Shown piece after piece: positions 36,670 to 51,295 of a stretch of 64,000 bases of DNA (positions are counted from its first letter, which is position 1; each line of letters starts with the position of its first letter). The translations under genes were made by a program, and so were the position numbers. The notes below the pieces were generated by a model. The model worked only from the letters and a program-made list of their open reading frames with translations. It was not told where the DNA came from and did no database searches. Origin of the DNA: Lineus longissimus. Its lineage: Eukaryota > Nemertea > Pilidiophora > Heteronemertea > Lineidae. The stretch is taken from NCBI RefSeq assembly GCF_910592395.1, contig NC_088309.1, positions 22,756,599 to 22,820,598 of the forward strand, written 5' to 3'.

Positions 36670-39600
36670 AGCAATTTGTGTGAAACATTTGGTGGATAAT
36701 TTCATATTCTCAGAGAGTTTGGTATTTCCGCTCATAATTTGTACATATATTCCAGGTCTATAACTGGGCATTTTTGAGAATTGTAGTTTACAGTTCTTTT
36801 GAATAGTATTAAGCAAGAATTCTTCCTGTCATTATTACATTACAGGCATCTCAACTATATGTACAGTCCTGGCAGTTTTGATGAGGTTTCTGTAATACTT
36901 GCAATAAACTTGATGGTTTTTCAGTTTTAAATTACAACCATCTCCAATGATTGCATACAGTGTACTTCTTGAGTAGGTAGTTCAAAAAGAGTTAAGATCT
37001 GAAAAAATGTTCTCTTTAATCATCCTTCCTCATGAACTTAAATATTTACATCTGATCTGTGTTATGATTTATTGAGGGTGTTTGTTGATATCTACATTGT
37101 AACAAGGTGCTCTTTTCATGTCTTTTTTGTCTTTAAACAAACATGTCAGACATGTCAGATGAACAAGAATCTCACTTGTTTGGAAACGATGGTTCTAACT
37201 TATCTATCGTATTGGCGCCCATATACATTTTGTAAACATGTGTGCTTATAATCGTATATTAGCTCATGCATGTATAAATGATCATAAATGGTGATGAAGT
37301 ATCTGTGCACATGCTGACTGCACATCCATTGCTATTCTGTTCCTTTTGCATTGATCATTTTGATGTAAAGCAATTTTGTGTTAATATAAAGCGCATGTGC
37401 TGGTAGCTTTATGCCAAGTATGTGTGTGGGTACCGTAAAGGTAATGTCAACTCTGTAATGACCTTGGGAATTGGAAAATTGCTTATTAGTTCCCTCCTGT
37501 CCACAGATAAAGGTTGTTTATGTTTTGACTTTAAAACCACTGAAACTTGACTGAAAATAATATGCTGTAAATATGGTAAATGAGAGTTGTAGGTAGGCCT
37601 AATACCCCAAAGCTATCATGGTTCAGGTCCCGCTGTGCTTGATCCTTTCCTAGACCACTTAATACTTAGTTCTACAAGCCTAACCATTACTTCTGAAAGG
37701 ATGTAATACATTGATTATGACCAAGTCTCCTTGTTGTGCTTCCAGACTAGGATTAATATTTCCCATTTTATATATGAATCTAGCAAGGTGTTGTGGGTCA
37801 ACATAACCATTAAATTTGATGTATGAGTATTTGAATGGCTTTCGAAAGTTCTCTCGGTGCTTGACAGGCCTAATTGCCCCCCTCAAAGTCTCTACATCAG
37901 AGCATTCAACAATCCAATGGTTTACCCTTCTCTACCTCGAGGTCTCTTTCATTTCATGTGATGGTTTTTCACCCATGTACGCCCCTCTCATATAACTATG
38001 AAGCGTGTTGCACTGGAGAAATAATATGCTACAGACTTCGTTTCCATGCAATCCATTAAACTCAGTCTGATGCTTTGCTTCATAAAAACTTTCATGTTCT
38101 TTTCCTTTACTGGTATGCCTCCAGAGTTTGTTCCATGCAGTTTGAAAAGTTCTTTTACATTTGATAAATAAAGCTGTATTGAATAGAGAAAACTTATTCC
38201 ATTTATTGTAAATGTTGGTAGGTAGAGAAGACGGTTTTTGTGGGAGTATTGAACTTGGTGTGGACTGTCAATTCATGAAATTTTGTAGCTCATTGCTCAT
38301 ATTCCTAAACATGCTAAAGGCTAATGGTCACTTTGCCCCTTGGCCTATGATTGGCTGAAAGAATTAATTCCTAGCTGGAGTGGTGGTCCTTGATTGTGTA
38401 ATCGAGAAGGCTCAGGTAGACCAAAATCTGAGGCACCAGCTGATGGTTTTGACGGTATTTGAGGTCGAACTGAGTGGTCTTGATCAGACAACCAAGAACC
38501 CACAGTGAGGTATCATTTTCTTTTCTAAAAGATCTGGTTTAGAACCCTTCCATAATGGACACCCTTCAGACTGACAGATGCTTGTCCTTCATGAGAGCTT
38601 TCCTGATTTCCAAAGAAGTCTGGTATGAGTGAAGAAGGACCACCAAATTTGGGACCAAAGTCAGTGTCTGTAACGGAGCTGGTGTTCACTAAGCGAGGTT
38701 CCACTGTGTATGGAGGTTCCATTTTTCTCCCAGTGTCTAGCGATGACTTCATGGATCCCAAACGAGTTGCTTCCACATAAAATCAATCTCCACATTGATT
38801 GATTGTCTAAACCCGACATTCTCTGTGATAAATAAGTCAATGCAGTTATCTGAACATAGCCTGTTGCCCCTGTAATGTTATTGACGTCTGCCGCTATTCT
38901 CGTCTCCAGTCCATGCTGGAGAATGCCCTTTCATTCATTATTATCAGACGTATTGGAATTTTAGATGAACTGCAAAGGACATCCTGCTGCCACTTCTTCT
39001 CTCCATGTGACAGTGTTGCATGGTATGGTGTCTAATGAGGACTTTCAGGAAATGAGATCTAGATTTCGAGAGCACTTCAGGGAGTTTTGTGGATATGATA
39101 TGAAACTCAAGTCTAGTACAAGTGCAACAGGTGATGATGTCCACAGAATCCTCGGGTGAAATGCGATTGTTTGACACAGTTGTCCTCTGAACAAGGGGGT
39201 CATAACCCTCCAATCAAACCATATTACAGGGTAATGTCATATTATTATCATTGTCTGCTGGAGATGCAAATAGCAAGGTTTATATTGCTAAGAGTAACAT
39301 TGGAGAGTCCATCCACTTGAGACAAATTTTACTAGCTTTGTTATTTTGTCATGGACAAAATCCTAACTTCACCTATCGTGTTAATTTTAATATCATTAGG
39401 GACTAATGCCAACAAGACTATTGATGAATTGGATATCCAGAACTTCCCCTTTTCACACCTGCTTTAGTTTCTATGACGACCTCGTATGATGTGCTTGCTT
39501 CATCCTGCATTTTGATCCTGTAATGATGTTGCAGAGGAAATAACACCAGGCGTTAATCAAATAATCAAACCCCTGGGACGGATATGGGTCGTTAATGTTA

Positions 39601-41741
39601 TGGTAATATGCAGTATCATTGTCATTAATGGGATAATTAGAGTATTTGATTCTTAAGACGGTGTTATGATTAGCTGTATATTTGATTGTCATAACAGTTT
39701 TACCAAGGTTCAAGTAGCGGCACACTCATGTGAAACTTGATATTGCCTGTCATAATTATTTGGGAAAGAGTGTCCCAAGACACTGCACAGGCCGTCACTA
39801 ATGAAGATTACCTTAACCTCCATTGACCAATTATCTTTGGGGATGAACTGTCCTTGGAGACATAATGCTCAATGGTGGGAGTTTTCTGTTGATGAACCAA
39901 GACATTATTCATATTGTCAGGAGATGAACGGTTGACTCGCGGATGAGCACCTCACACCAGATCTGCATGGTCAGCCTACCACACAAAGTGTAGATTTTGC
40001 AAGCAAATACAAAATTTTCCATGAAATAGATCTAACTTTGTGCAATGCACACATGGCCAACAAATAACCCTGTAATGACCCAAGTATCAATATCGGGTTA
40101 ATTCTGTATCTGAAGTTGAGCAAACCTAACAATGTGATTACCCATGTGTATGAATCATTTAGATTGCAGAGCTGCAATAAATTTTGTTGATTAGATCCCA
40201 GTGTGGCTGAAGTTGACACTCCAATAGATGTAATGGACGACTGGCTTCACCAGGGGCTGCTTCAGTACAACTTAGCAAGTGCCGCAAAAAAATATCTCGC
40301 ACCTTCTGGCGATGTTCTGGCTGCCAGGTTGGTGTTAACACAACTTATGTTTGAGAATGATCAACATGCACCAACAAAGTGACCGCACTATCAAAATGGC
40401 ATGGGGTCTACCTGATAAAACAAATGATCTAACACTAAAATCAAGAGTTAATGCGATAAGTAATTTATTTAGTTTGTCTACATCACAAAACACAATTGCA
40501 CAATAAATCTACAGCCAGAATTGATCAGAAAACCAAACAAAGAAATAGTTCAAGTCGTTCCGAGCTAGCTCACCAATAGTCGGCTATACAACTCACTCAA
40601 ATCTAGGATAAGAGAATCTGAGTAAACTGCTACAAAAATAGAAAGATACAAGATGAATATTTTGCATGAAAGCAATTGGAGCTAAGTTTGGCAAGAATTA
40701 TCACATGCAAAAGCATGTCATATATTTTGCGGCACGAGGAGTGACTGTTTTGGTCAAATGGTGGAACCAATCACAAGCAACGTGACCGAGTTGCATTTCC
40801 TGACTTCAGTCCACCATAAGACCATGAATGTCACCGACAGAATACATCAAAACCATTGGTAAGGGATGAAAACATGTCGTTAATCCTTTCTCAAAGGTTC
40901 ATGCAAATCAGCACATGTATGCAATAAGTAATCTACAGTACATGTATTTATATCACAGTTCTATGAAAATGAGATGAAGTAACAGGACCAATTAATCAGC
41001 AGCAATAATACGTGCACTTCCCAAAAAAGGATATTTCACCACCAGGATGGACTTCACAAATATCATTCTCAACACAGTCCTCCTCATCAAATTTGCTAAT
41101 TCTTTTGAGAAAAAGTTATACCGGGCATTTGGAGAAGGCAGCATGAACAAACCTACACCCTGGATACCTGAAGATGAAAACTACTTTTTTTCTAATTCTG
41201 ATCACAACCCCACGCAAAACAATCAAATTCATGATGAATATGACGAGTTCCGATTAATTTTACACAATTTATAGATCCATTAAAAGATATCTAAATCATG
41301 CCAGTACACAACTAATGCTAAGCTATATCCAGAACACATGACACGATGTTCCGGTGGTACAAATGTACTTTTTATCGTAAGTACTTCCTCACATCTACTA
41401 CATACGACTTCTTGGTTATTTGTTGTAGCTGCCCGTTATAATTCACTCAGACATCAATGCCCAAAAAGCCCGGTTAAGTTCCACTAATGATTTCTACAAG
41501 CACATAATAATATGGTGTCTAAGACATACAGTATATGAATACAACCTGTCAGTACCATGAGGTTAAAAGGAAGTAAAGATGATTTCAGACAGAAACATAT
41601 TTTTTCTAATTTTAATGCAATCAACCTCAGTGTTTAATAACACAAATGTAAAATTTTCAAACACATTTCTAATTTTGAAATATACCGCCGTTCATGTACA
41701 CCATATTATATGAACAATTGCTGTATTCAGACTCTAACGAT
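36670..41741. other. Convergent 3' UTRs and intergenic sequence
   Basis: Candidate poly(A) signals for the TNFAIP8-like gene are at 36903 and 38167, and for MVP (TTTATT on this strand) at about 40466. An R1 repeat copy lies at 38535-38715. Open frames of 60-90 codons at 38965-39159 and 41047-41274 have no recognisable relatives and are not called. Confidence 0.45.
38535..38715 (+). repeat. Dispersed repeat family R1, copy 3
   Basis: Begins GTTTAGAACCCTTCCATAAT and ends GAGGTTCCACTGTGTATGG, with internal GGACACCC, TTGGGACCAAAG and TCCTTCATGAGAG. Same orientation as the copy at 1932. Confidence 0.6.
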
Positions 41742-44700
41742 TTAATCCTCATAATCGCTCTCCCGGCGGCGTGGCGGATTAGCAGGCATCATACTACCAA
41801 TCAGACCATTGGCCGTGTTGAAGAGGTTGATCGGGCTGCTTCCATCGGTGATCAGCGTTGACTTCAGGCCGAGAGACTGCAGGAGTTTAACCTAGGAGAA
41901 GCAAGAAGCTTATGCAGTTTTCATCAAAACATTATAAATAAATATGCTTTCTGCCCTCCGAGATGATTTCTGCCAACATTACATATTATTTAAAATCAAC
42001 AAATACCCAAGTTTACTGGAGCCCCACAAGTCCTTTGAAACTACAGGCGTGTGGGATTTTAGCATTCAGAGCTACAATTGCCAACAAAATTTTCCGATCA
42101 CACTTACCTGCATTTCTGGGCCAGCATTTGCAATAGACTTGATGGTGTCTGCACCAATTGCATTGACGGTATTCTTGAACTTGTCCGACTCAATGCCCGC
42201 CATTTCACTGGCCTTGCTGATCTCGAGCTCATTCTGCTCACGAATGTATTTGTTCTCAGCTTCACGAGCCTTGGTCAGACGCTCAAGCTCGGATTCCTAG
42301 AAAGAGGAGGCATGTAATGAGTTTAAATGTTAACCAAAGGGGGGGGGGGGAACAAGAGTCCTTGAAGCAAATTTACACTATATCAGAGAGATAGGGTGAC
42401 TGTTTCTATCACATAAGGAATTGGTGCGACAATTAATCCAAACCACACTCACATTACAAGGGATGGGAGATGATACAAATATGGTGTGAATATCCCAGAT
42501 TACAATGGGTGTCCTCCTCAAAGGCCATCCCCCTTCACAAGTTGAGCACAACTTGTCCATTCACTCAATCTATTTTCGGTTAGGCCCACAAGTGGGGCCA
42601 CCATCAGGGAATCATAGGAACTAAAATCCTACCGCCCAAGCATTATAACACAATGTATACTTACAGCTTCAATCTTTGAAGCCTGAGATTTGAGTCTCGC
42701 CTGCTCAACAGCAGCCTCGCCTTCAATCCTGTTAGCCTCAGCACGAGACTGGGCCTCGGCCTTGGCCTGACCAGTCGATTCAACAGCGGCACTGTTGGCC
42801 TGGAGTTCCAGCAGCTCCTTCCTGGCGCGCTCAGCCTCTGCTTCGTCACTAATCTTCTGCCTCTCAAGACGTCCGCGGGCCTCTTGCTCAATACGCTCGG
42901 CTTCATGCCTAAATATAAATTAGGTAAGGTTATAGACAAACAATGACAAAAGGGCAACAAAGCTTTTGGTATGAAATGAAATTTGTTGAAGTGATTTTTA
43001 ATATCAAAGTTTCTAAGTATTCAAGCCAATGAACAACTACACAAGCCTGGATTTTGATATTTGACCCTGTGGTCTTATGTCAATCTCTACATCTCACTGA
43101 GTGTGGAAAACTGAAGAGAAACACACCTTGCAGCAGCCTCCTGCGAGTTGGTGGTAATCTCAATAGCAAGCTGGACAGACTTCTGCAGGGCATCCCTGGT
43201 CCTCTGGTCAACAGGTTCAACAGACTGGATATCAATACTGGTTATCACCAAGTTATTCTGGGGGAAGATAAAGCGATCTCGGACCTTGCTCTTGTCATCA
43301 AAGCCAAACACAGATGAGCGAATAATTCTTGCAGAGTTCTGAAAAGTAAAGACAATGTTATATTGACAATTTCCTAGGTCCGAGTAAAGGACAGACATTT
43401 TCATTGTCATGTTATAAATCTACAGTGCTGTCATGCAAATTGAGCATCATTTAATCTCCAACTTTGTCATGCAAAGTGTGCGAAATGATGTGACAATGTT
43501 GAGATTTTACAAAAATATATCTTGGGTAAAAACTTGGCCAAAAACAGATTTGAATGGGCAATGGATGGCAGTCCCAGCCTCAGCATTCTACATGTTCATC
43601 CAGAAACCAACTGTGTTACCGAGCTAAAGTGTGTGTTACTATTGAAAGTGAACCCTGATGGAGGCAAGTAAAGCAAGGTATACTGTAATGGATCAAGGGA
43701 GCATTTCACAAAGGTAAAGATGGCACTGACCGGAGCAGAAAGTTGTCAGGAAGGGTGAGTTTGTGCAGTGATGCTGGCTTTTGAGCCGACAAATTTATTT
43801 TTCTCTGGTGCAGAGAAGTGAAGCAAGCCTCTGCTCACTTGAATGGCTTATAAGCTTTCATTCAATAGATTCACACTATCTACTCCCTGCTGCCCGCATC
43901 TGGCGTTTGAATCACCACACTAAAAACATCCAAACCAATTTCAAGGTCTACTCCCAAAAGGAGTAAATATGATTTCTGGGTTCATGTTTTCAAGTATTTG
44001 AACAAACTTCTGGCTGTGACATGACATGTTATGAACTCAACACAAATGGTGAGGTTAGGATGTGAAAATGGTAATGTTCCGCTTAGGGCTGAAGGTTCAC
44101 CAAGTTTTTACAACTTTGAAAACTACTGCACTCATGAAACATGAAGGCAGCTTATTCAAAGCTGTCGAGTTTGAAGGTTTTAAGAAACAATAAGGTGTTA
44201 GGTGGATATCACTCAATGGACACTGCCTTCCTGAGGAAGATGGTGGTTGATGCAGGCTATCTCAAAAGGATGTCACAAGAAAATACCTTATGGAAATCAT
44301 CAAAAGTCACACTGGCTACAGCTCCACGAACTCTGGAGGCAATAGCTTTGCATGAATCACCAACAAAGTCTGGAACACTGAATATTTTGGCTGCGATCTC
44401 CACAGAATCCTTCTTTGGAACATCAAAATGCCTAGAAATAAATGTTGTTATAACATCACAATCAATAGGCTGAATATCTACAGACCCCCTTGGACTGGTG
44501 AGAGAATCGTGTGGAACACTGAGAAGTTCACATTTCGCAAATCATCCCAAGTTTTCAGTTGATTACAAGGATGCATTCAATAAAATTTATATCCAAGGAG
44601 CAGTGTGTATTTATAAATGCCGGGCTGGTACCAAAAGTACACACAGACTCAACAAGTGTCAAATGATTACAACCAAAAACTTCAAGTTGGCCTCAGTGAA

Positions 44701-47700
44701 AGAAGTAGAAAAAGAAAAATTTGTGGCAAAATGGAGACTTCAAAGTATTTCAGACGATTTCTCAGAACAACTCTCTACAATCTGCAAGAAGAAAATGTCA
44801 GATTAAAAGCTGGACACAACGGCCTACCTTGTGGAAATCATCAAAAGGAACACTTGCAACTGATCCTCTAACACGAGATGCTATGGCTTTGCAGGAATCA
44901 CCAATAAAATCAGGTACGGAGAATAATTTAGGCCCTACGTTTGCATCAGTTTTGTCTGCAACTTCCAAATGCCTAAAATTGATGCAAAGGTTAAAAATGT
45001 TTATAAGTGACTAACAAGAGAACTTGTATTCTGAATGCCAATTGGAAGAGTACGGTACTCTAAACTCTTTACATGAAAACAACCAATCAGTTGTTTGGCC
45101 ATACATGTACATGTTGGAAAATTAACCATCGGCACATACAACACATCACAATTTGGAAAGGGCACAAACTTATCAGCTCTTCAACCCAACACTTGGGAAT
45201 GCACTTTCAGTAAAAAATAATCAAAAGGCGCCCGGCTGTAAATTATTTTGTTTACCCAACTACAAATTTAACAATTGTCTGTACCTACCAGTTATATGAC
45301 AACTGCAGTGACAGCCTTGCGTGATCAGCTGTCTCAACCACAATGATATCAGTGCAGAAGTCAGGGCCTAGCAGCAGGCACAGGGACTTGATCTGGTTAG
45401 GCTTCTTGGGCTTTCCACCAGACAGACTCAGCTGAGTAAATTGCTCGTCAGGACCTAGCATCACAAGTTCTGGGCCAAACACAACTCTGAAAGAGAGCCA
45501 GATTTATACTTAATATCACTATGTAATGACTATGTCTATGCATTTGCCACATCTTTTTTCAGTATTGCATGATACAGGCAAACTACCAAAAGCATTCATT
45601 GTACAACCTGCAGACAAAAAAAGCGACAGGAGAAAACTGCCTTTATTCTGCATTCTTCTCATTTAAATTAGGTCAAAAGTTTCTATCCATGGTAGAAATT
45701 AGAACTAAAGAATTGATTCTTCTGAAATTAGTGGACTGCTGCACCAACAACATAAATCCCACGAAATTTGAACTGGACTCTAATGACTAACCTGGCTTTT
45801 TTGTCAGTATAATCATAAATCTGAACAGCGGCGTTATGGGGCACTCGGAACGTGACGACTTTCGTCTTGTCGCGGGCCTTGCCAGGGGGACCTGAGGCAG
45901 ACCTATCACTCCTGTCCGCCAAAGGGTCTTTGCCCTGGGCAAGGAGGGCATCGACTGCTGGAGGCAGATCCTTGACCCACAATTCCTCATCTTGGTTGAG
46001 CATGTATGTTTCACCGGTGACAGCCCTGACCTGCATGACAATTTCGACATATTTAAGTGTAAGGAAGACAATGTTGATATCTAACCTTTCTGCACAGTTT
46101 ACTGGAGGTCATTTTATAAGTAATTTCCAGGAAACAAAGAGATGGATTTAACTTTTCGCATTCGTGAATTCACATTGACAGTATAAAGTGCATCAAAAGT
46201 ATACCCAGTGTGATACACAGCTCTTGACACAATAAAGCACAAGTGCTGCTTTCATTTGAGCCGTTAACTGACTGCTGATGCCTACCTTACCAGTCTTTAC
46301 ATCCCTGACATATATACCCTCATTCTTATCCAAAGGCATAGCCTGGCGTCTGGTTACCACTTCAACTTCAACTGGAGGTACATATTCAGCCGGTCCACGA
46401 ATCATCCACCTATCTCCTGGCTTGCGCTCTTTGTCAATGGCAACATCCTTGAAGCATTCAGTCGCACGAAGGATGAGTCCTTCATCCTCGCCAAGAATGT
46501 AAACATTCTGGATTCCACGCTCTAGTTTCTCTCCAGGCATAAGGAAAAAACTCTTCTCGCCTTTAACAAGCTTTTTCTGTCCGAGCTGTGGTTTGCCTGT
46601 GGCATCGACAGGATCCATGATAACACAGTACTGCCTGTTGTTAAGTGTAGTAATGTCAACGACTCCTACAACTTCCTCATAGACGGCCGGAATATGTGTT
46701 TCTGTGTCTGTCATTTTGATCAACCACTCCTCACCGTTCTTTCGCACCTTTCCGAAGTCATCCTTGAATGTCCTGATAGAACGCATATGGAGTGCTTTCT
46801 GTAACAGAAGATGTGAAAGTATGGCTAAGTTAATGATAGAACACTTATGAATGCAAAACAACCAAGGGATTATTCTGAGTACAAAACTTCTCTGTCAGGA
46901 CATGCATTCATGTTCCTGTTCGACGACTGACAAATTTCTCATTGACAAACTTGACACATACCTTTTCTGTCAGAACGTAAGCGTTGACGATATCAACAAC
47001 CTCCTCATAAGCACCAGGAAGGTAGGCGCCAGTCTTCTTCACAAGCCATTCCTCTCCTGTCACGCGGTTGGTGCCCTCACGATCGACACACTCTTTACGA
47101 GCGCGCAGCTTGATGGCCTGGTTGGGCTTGATAATCGTGGCACGGGCTGTTTCTTCCACAACGACTTCCTTCCTCGGGATGTAAGTGCCTGCCAAAGGAA
47201 GATGGGAAACAAACTCATAATACTTTAACTATTGGACAACGCCTCTACAATTTTCAGGATTTTTAAAGCCTCAGCTGAACTACATAATTGACATCGAATC
47301 ACAGACTCTGCATTGGTTTTGAAACATCCGGTATACAGGATGTAAAGATTCATCCGAAAATACCTCCGGTGATTACTTGGTCTTTATATAACATTTGGCA
47401 TTATTTGGAACAACAACAAGAAGTGTTGCATACCTGGTCCCTCGAATAGCCACTCATCTCCAGCAACTCGTTTATCTCCACTGGCATCCTCGAAGTCAAG
47501 AAGAGCGCGTAGACGAATGGCAGCATTAGCGATTACAACTTTCAGTGGAGTAACAGCCTATAAGGAAAGGATTTTGTAACAGGGACGTCCAAGAACAGTA
47601 CGCTCGTTTTTTAGCTGGGTTGAGTTTGTAAACCTTTCAAGCCACTTTTGAATTGCCTAAGCAGCTCACACAAAAGCTCAAAACATCCTCTGGTGATACC

Positions 47701-48447
47701 TCTTTACTACCTTGGACATAGGGCACGGGTGTTGAGGTCAAGCTAACGACCAACTTGACTTGAACAACTAAGCCAAGGTATGATACCAACCTGTTTGAGA
47801 ACCTCCCCAGGGAATAGAGGGAAAGGATCCTGGGCCAGTCTGATATCCTGATCAGCATGGAGAAGTTTAGCCTGTCCGACTTTGTCGAAGACAACCTCAC
47901 CATCACCATCTCTTAGGACAGGATTCTCGATTATGCAGTAGTGCCTTGGGGGCACTGTGATCATCTTATCCGGCCCATACACAACCCTAGAAAAGAAACA
48001 AGCATACAGTTAAAGATCACATCAAAATTAGAAGGAAAAGACCAATAAAACACCTCAAAATTCTTGGCACTAAAAGTGGTATCATCAGAGCATGCACTTT
48101 AGGATGAAAACTAGGGTGCCCTCACAGCCAAAAGACCCAAGTCAAATGACAAATATATGCATCGTCATGAACTTCTTCTTCAATACTAAAGACGAAGTCA
48201 CTCCAACTGCTCCCCAATTGTAGTAATACGCTACAAACTATCAGAAGAAAGGAGGAAAAGCAGAAGAACTTGATGATGCAATGTTGATCATAAGGCACTT
48301 CCTTTACCTTTCATTGTCCTGTCTGATGAAAGTCTGTGGTCCAATTTCCAATCGTGTGACATTGCTGTTCTGGTCAAGGACATGGAGGTAGTAATAGGGA
48401 GGGATTCGGACGATAGAATCGTCAGTTGCACTCCGTCTGGTCGCCAT
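41742..48447 (-). CDS. MVP: Major vault protein
   Basis: MVP is the shell protein of vaults; 78 copies build each cytoplasmic ribonucleoprotein barrel. Exons: 48308-48447, 47791-47986, 47434-47557, 46962-47188, 46286-46798, 45792-46030, 45289-45486, then EITHER 44828-44972 OR 44287-44431, then 43127-43338, 42665-42908, 42108-42296 and 41742-41891. Each isoform is 858 aa (mammals about 860-893). Domains in order: N-terminal beta repeats (about 1-515, starting [20 protein letters not shown]), PHB-like shoulder (about 520-650, with [27 protein letters not shown] and [13 protein letters not shown]), charged cap helix (about 665-800, [19 protein letters not shown]) and cap ring ([17 protein letters not shown]). 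The C-terminus is short and acidic (RRRESDYED). The start matches the family exactly. The duplicated exon is described separately. Confidence 0.96.
44287..44431 (-). other. MVP: MVP alternative shoulder exon, version b (second in transcript)
   Basis: 145 nt, entered in phase 2 and left in phase 0, the same as version a. Encodes [20 protein letters not shown] followed by [20 protein letters not shown] and VTFDDFHK. This version is the nearer of the two to mammalian MVP ([13 protein letters not shown]). Acceptor TTTCTAG at 44433-44432; donor GTATTT from 44286. Confidence 0.85.
44828..44972 (-). other. MVP: MVP alternative shoulder exon, version a (first in transcript)
   Basis: 145 nt, same phases as version b. 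Encodes [20 protein letters not shown] followed by [20 protein letters not shown] and VPFDDFHK. The two versions differ mainly in their first 15 residues plus Ile/Val, Ser/Ala and Pro/Thr changes. Splicing a to b would read GCA TTT TGA, an immediate stop. Skipping both would join TG|A at the 45289/43338 junction, also a stop. Confidence 0.85.
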
Positions 48448-51295
48448 CTTAGTATGTTTAGCTGATCAGCTGAAGGTAGACAAAACAGTTCTTGGTTAAA
48501 TACCAGTAACCTGAATGAAAGGGCCAAGATTTTAGCCAATTCAGCACCTTTAGACCATAAAACAACACATGGAAGAAGTCTGATGACGAAGTCAGCCAGA
48601 CCCCCTCAATCTTCTACGAAGGCCTACAAGCATGGAACTGAGAAGACCTATACACTACACGAGGCCAAAAACAAGGCCTACTTCCTTTGAAATATCTTGC
48701 ACATAACATAAAATTGGTATTCTGCATTACCCACTGTCACAGTGACAACTCAGGTATGATTAAATCTGCCTAAATGCACTCTATTGTTTGTGACTTATCA
48801 AGACAGCATGGCAAATAAGACATCATGGTCGACAAAATCAAATCTTACTCTACCATTATATGCTTAGCATTTGTTATTCCATCCTCACAACGTTACACAG
48901 AACAAACTATAGCCTTATCGTTACCATACATATGCACCATTACTGGTCTGCTGAATTGCATAATCATAAGAAATAGCAAGCAAGGCAACAATAAAAAAGT
49001 CAAAAAACATTCAGCAGGATAGGGTTTTTAAAATAGCTTCTAAAAAAATCTATCTGATATTTTGAAAATATATTTCCTTCCCTATACAGCTTGATTTCAT
49101 GCCCAATCTTGTGCTATGTTGACAGGTTGACTGGGACTAGAGTGGGAGAGAAGAAAGAAGCACACTGGACCATACTGGCTCATTGATTGTAACTCTGTCC
49201 CCTTTGCTCTCTTCAACGCAGTACTATATACGGTACATGTATGAAAGAATTTGATAGTATTTTAAAGTTTTTCAGGTTATATACATGCAAAATGTTTGAG
49301 TAGCCAAATAAAAGAATGATACTCCAGAATCAGAATGCTAGTTCCAGGGAGCTTTCTCTGAAGTTTGAACTAGACATGATGGAACATGCACACTTGTAGT
49401 ATCAATATGGAACTTACCACAGTTCTGTGCCCTATCCCCAGTTACAACTAGATTGTTGGCAGTCTTTGGGACTAAGCCTATGGATGGATAGAATATACGC
49501 CTAGAATATAAGGACTAACGGAGTCCAAGAAGAACTTTATAGGCCGACTGTTTATCGCTTACTAAGCATGAATCTAGCTTTACATGACTGGCTATATCCC
49601 AGTTAGAAATGATGAAATTTGATGAATAATCTAGAAAGGCACAATCTCTGTGTTAGTTGTGCAATACCAGTATATGCTTGCCTGGCATTTTTGCTAGTCA
49701 TGACATCATCATCCCCATTTAAATGGGTGAAGTATAGTAGTTGCAAATGCCACTGCAACTAACTGGTGCCATGCAATTTTTGTAGTCGTACAGTTAGACA
49801 CGTTTTTTTAAGGTAGTGGTAGGATACAGATCTAGCCTCTTTATATGCAATGCATCATGAAAAGAAAGAAGTTCCATAATCAGATAATTTATGACCGGCC
49901 CCCAAGTTGGTGGTTGGTCGTTGGTGGTTGGTCGTTGGTCGTTGGTCGAGCTGAAATTAAGAGCAACATTCGAGAGCATTTTCCCATGATGACAGGTACT
50001 TTGCAAGCAATTCAGATCAACTAGTATATACCAGATTATCTAATGATTTACAAGCATCAAAGTTTTACAAAATATATTGATAGGAAATATGAGAAATTAG
50101 CAGATAAAATTGATTTACCAGTGCAAGCAAATTCAGTGTCAGGAATGTTGAGCAACCCGGAAGTCAAGTTGAAGTGCAATTGGGCTCTTCTACAAGGCTC
50201 TTCTATTCATATGACTGACTACCCCCTTCCACAGCGGAGAATCTTGGTATCTTTCTGCAGGGCTGAATAGCCATAATAACACCCAACTAACTTAAACTTC
50301 TTCCAGGTAATTATTTTTTGAATGGTTTTCTGTAAATACAACAAATTGTCATAAAAACCATAAATACATGACAACAAACCAAACCTGATACGGTGGTCGA
50401 GTGCAAAGGATAGATTTGCCTACAGTTTTGAAAACGAGGCTTTTGGAATAGTGGGAATTCCCAATATGTACAGGGTGATGGAAGACGCGACAATCACATT
50501 TCATGCCGAATATCAATCCATGGAAAATGCGCACAACGACGGTAGATCGGCAATTCACATTTTTACTTTGTGCCAGATTCATCAATGGAATTCACAAAAG
50601 CACTGACTTGTGATGTCTGATATAAGAAAGATTTCACAGATAAGCAAAACTTTCCCCTCTATAAGTATTACAGACCAACAGACCCAACATAAAAAGATAA
50701 AAATCTTTATTACTGATTAGATTCCCCTCTAAACGACTAGCCGACCCATCAAAGCAAGGAAGTTTAATAGTACATGTACCCATGATCAGAGTAAAGATCA
50801 ATAACTGGAATCATATGAAACTCTCTCTCTCTTTGCTGCAAAATTAGTTAGCAGCTGTCATCACTTACTGGATGTGGTTGCACTTATTATCTATTCTATA
50901 ATGCAAGTGCTGGCCCCTGACCAATTCATCCGCTTGATACGGTCTCCATGTTGTCATAATAATTCACTATTTACCAGACTGTAAAATCGGTCCGGAGCCA
51001 ATTACATCATTAATCACGTGAAAAAGCACCCGAAGTGGTAACACTACACAGTCGTGACAGCTCCTAACCGATTTCGCAGTAAAAATTAATACAAAGATCT
51101 CTAAGGATCTTCTAAGCAAAGATCTATGCATTGATTGAAAGTTGGAGCAACGCCAATTGACAATATATTAATTTTGTTGTATCAAAATAGACGGAAAGGG
51201 TTACATCAGTTTCTGATGAAACTCGACAATTGACATCATATTCTATTTTTAGGCCGACCTTTAACTCATTTGCCAATCAACACTCAAGTAGCTTA

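Noticed and set aside
38965-39159. 64-codon open frame in the MVP/TNFAIP8 interval
   Set aside because: No family recognised. An overlapping frame of similar length on the other strand suggests chance.
41047-41274. 75-codon plus-strand open frame
   Set aside because: Lies opposite the probable MVP 3' UTR; low-complexity and without relatives.
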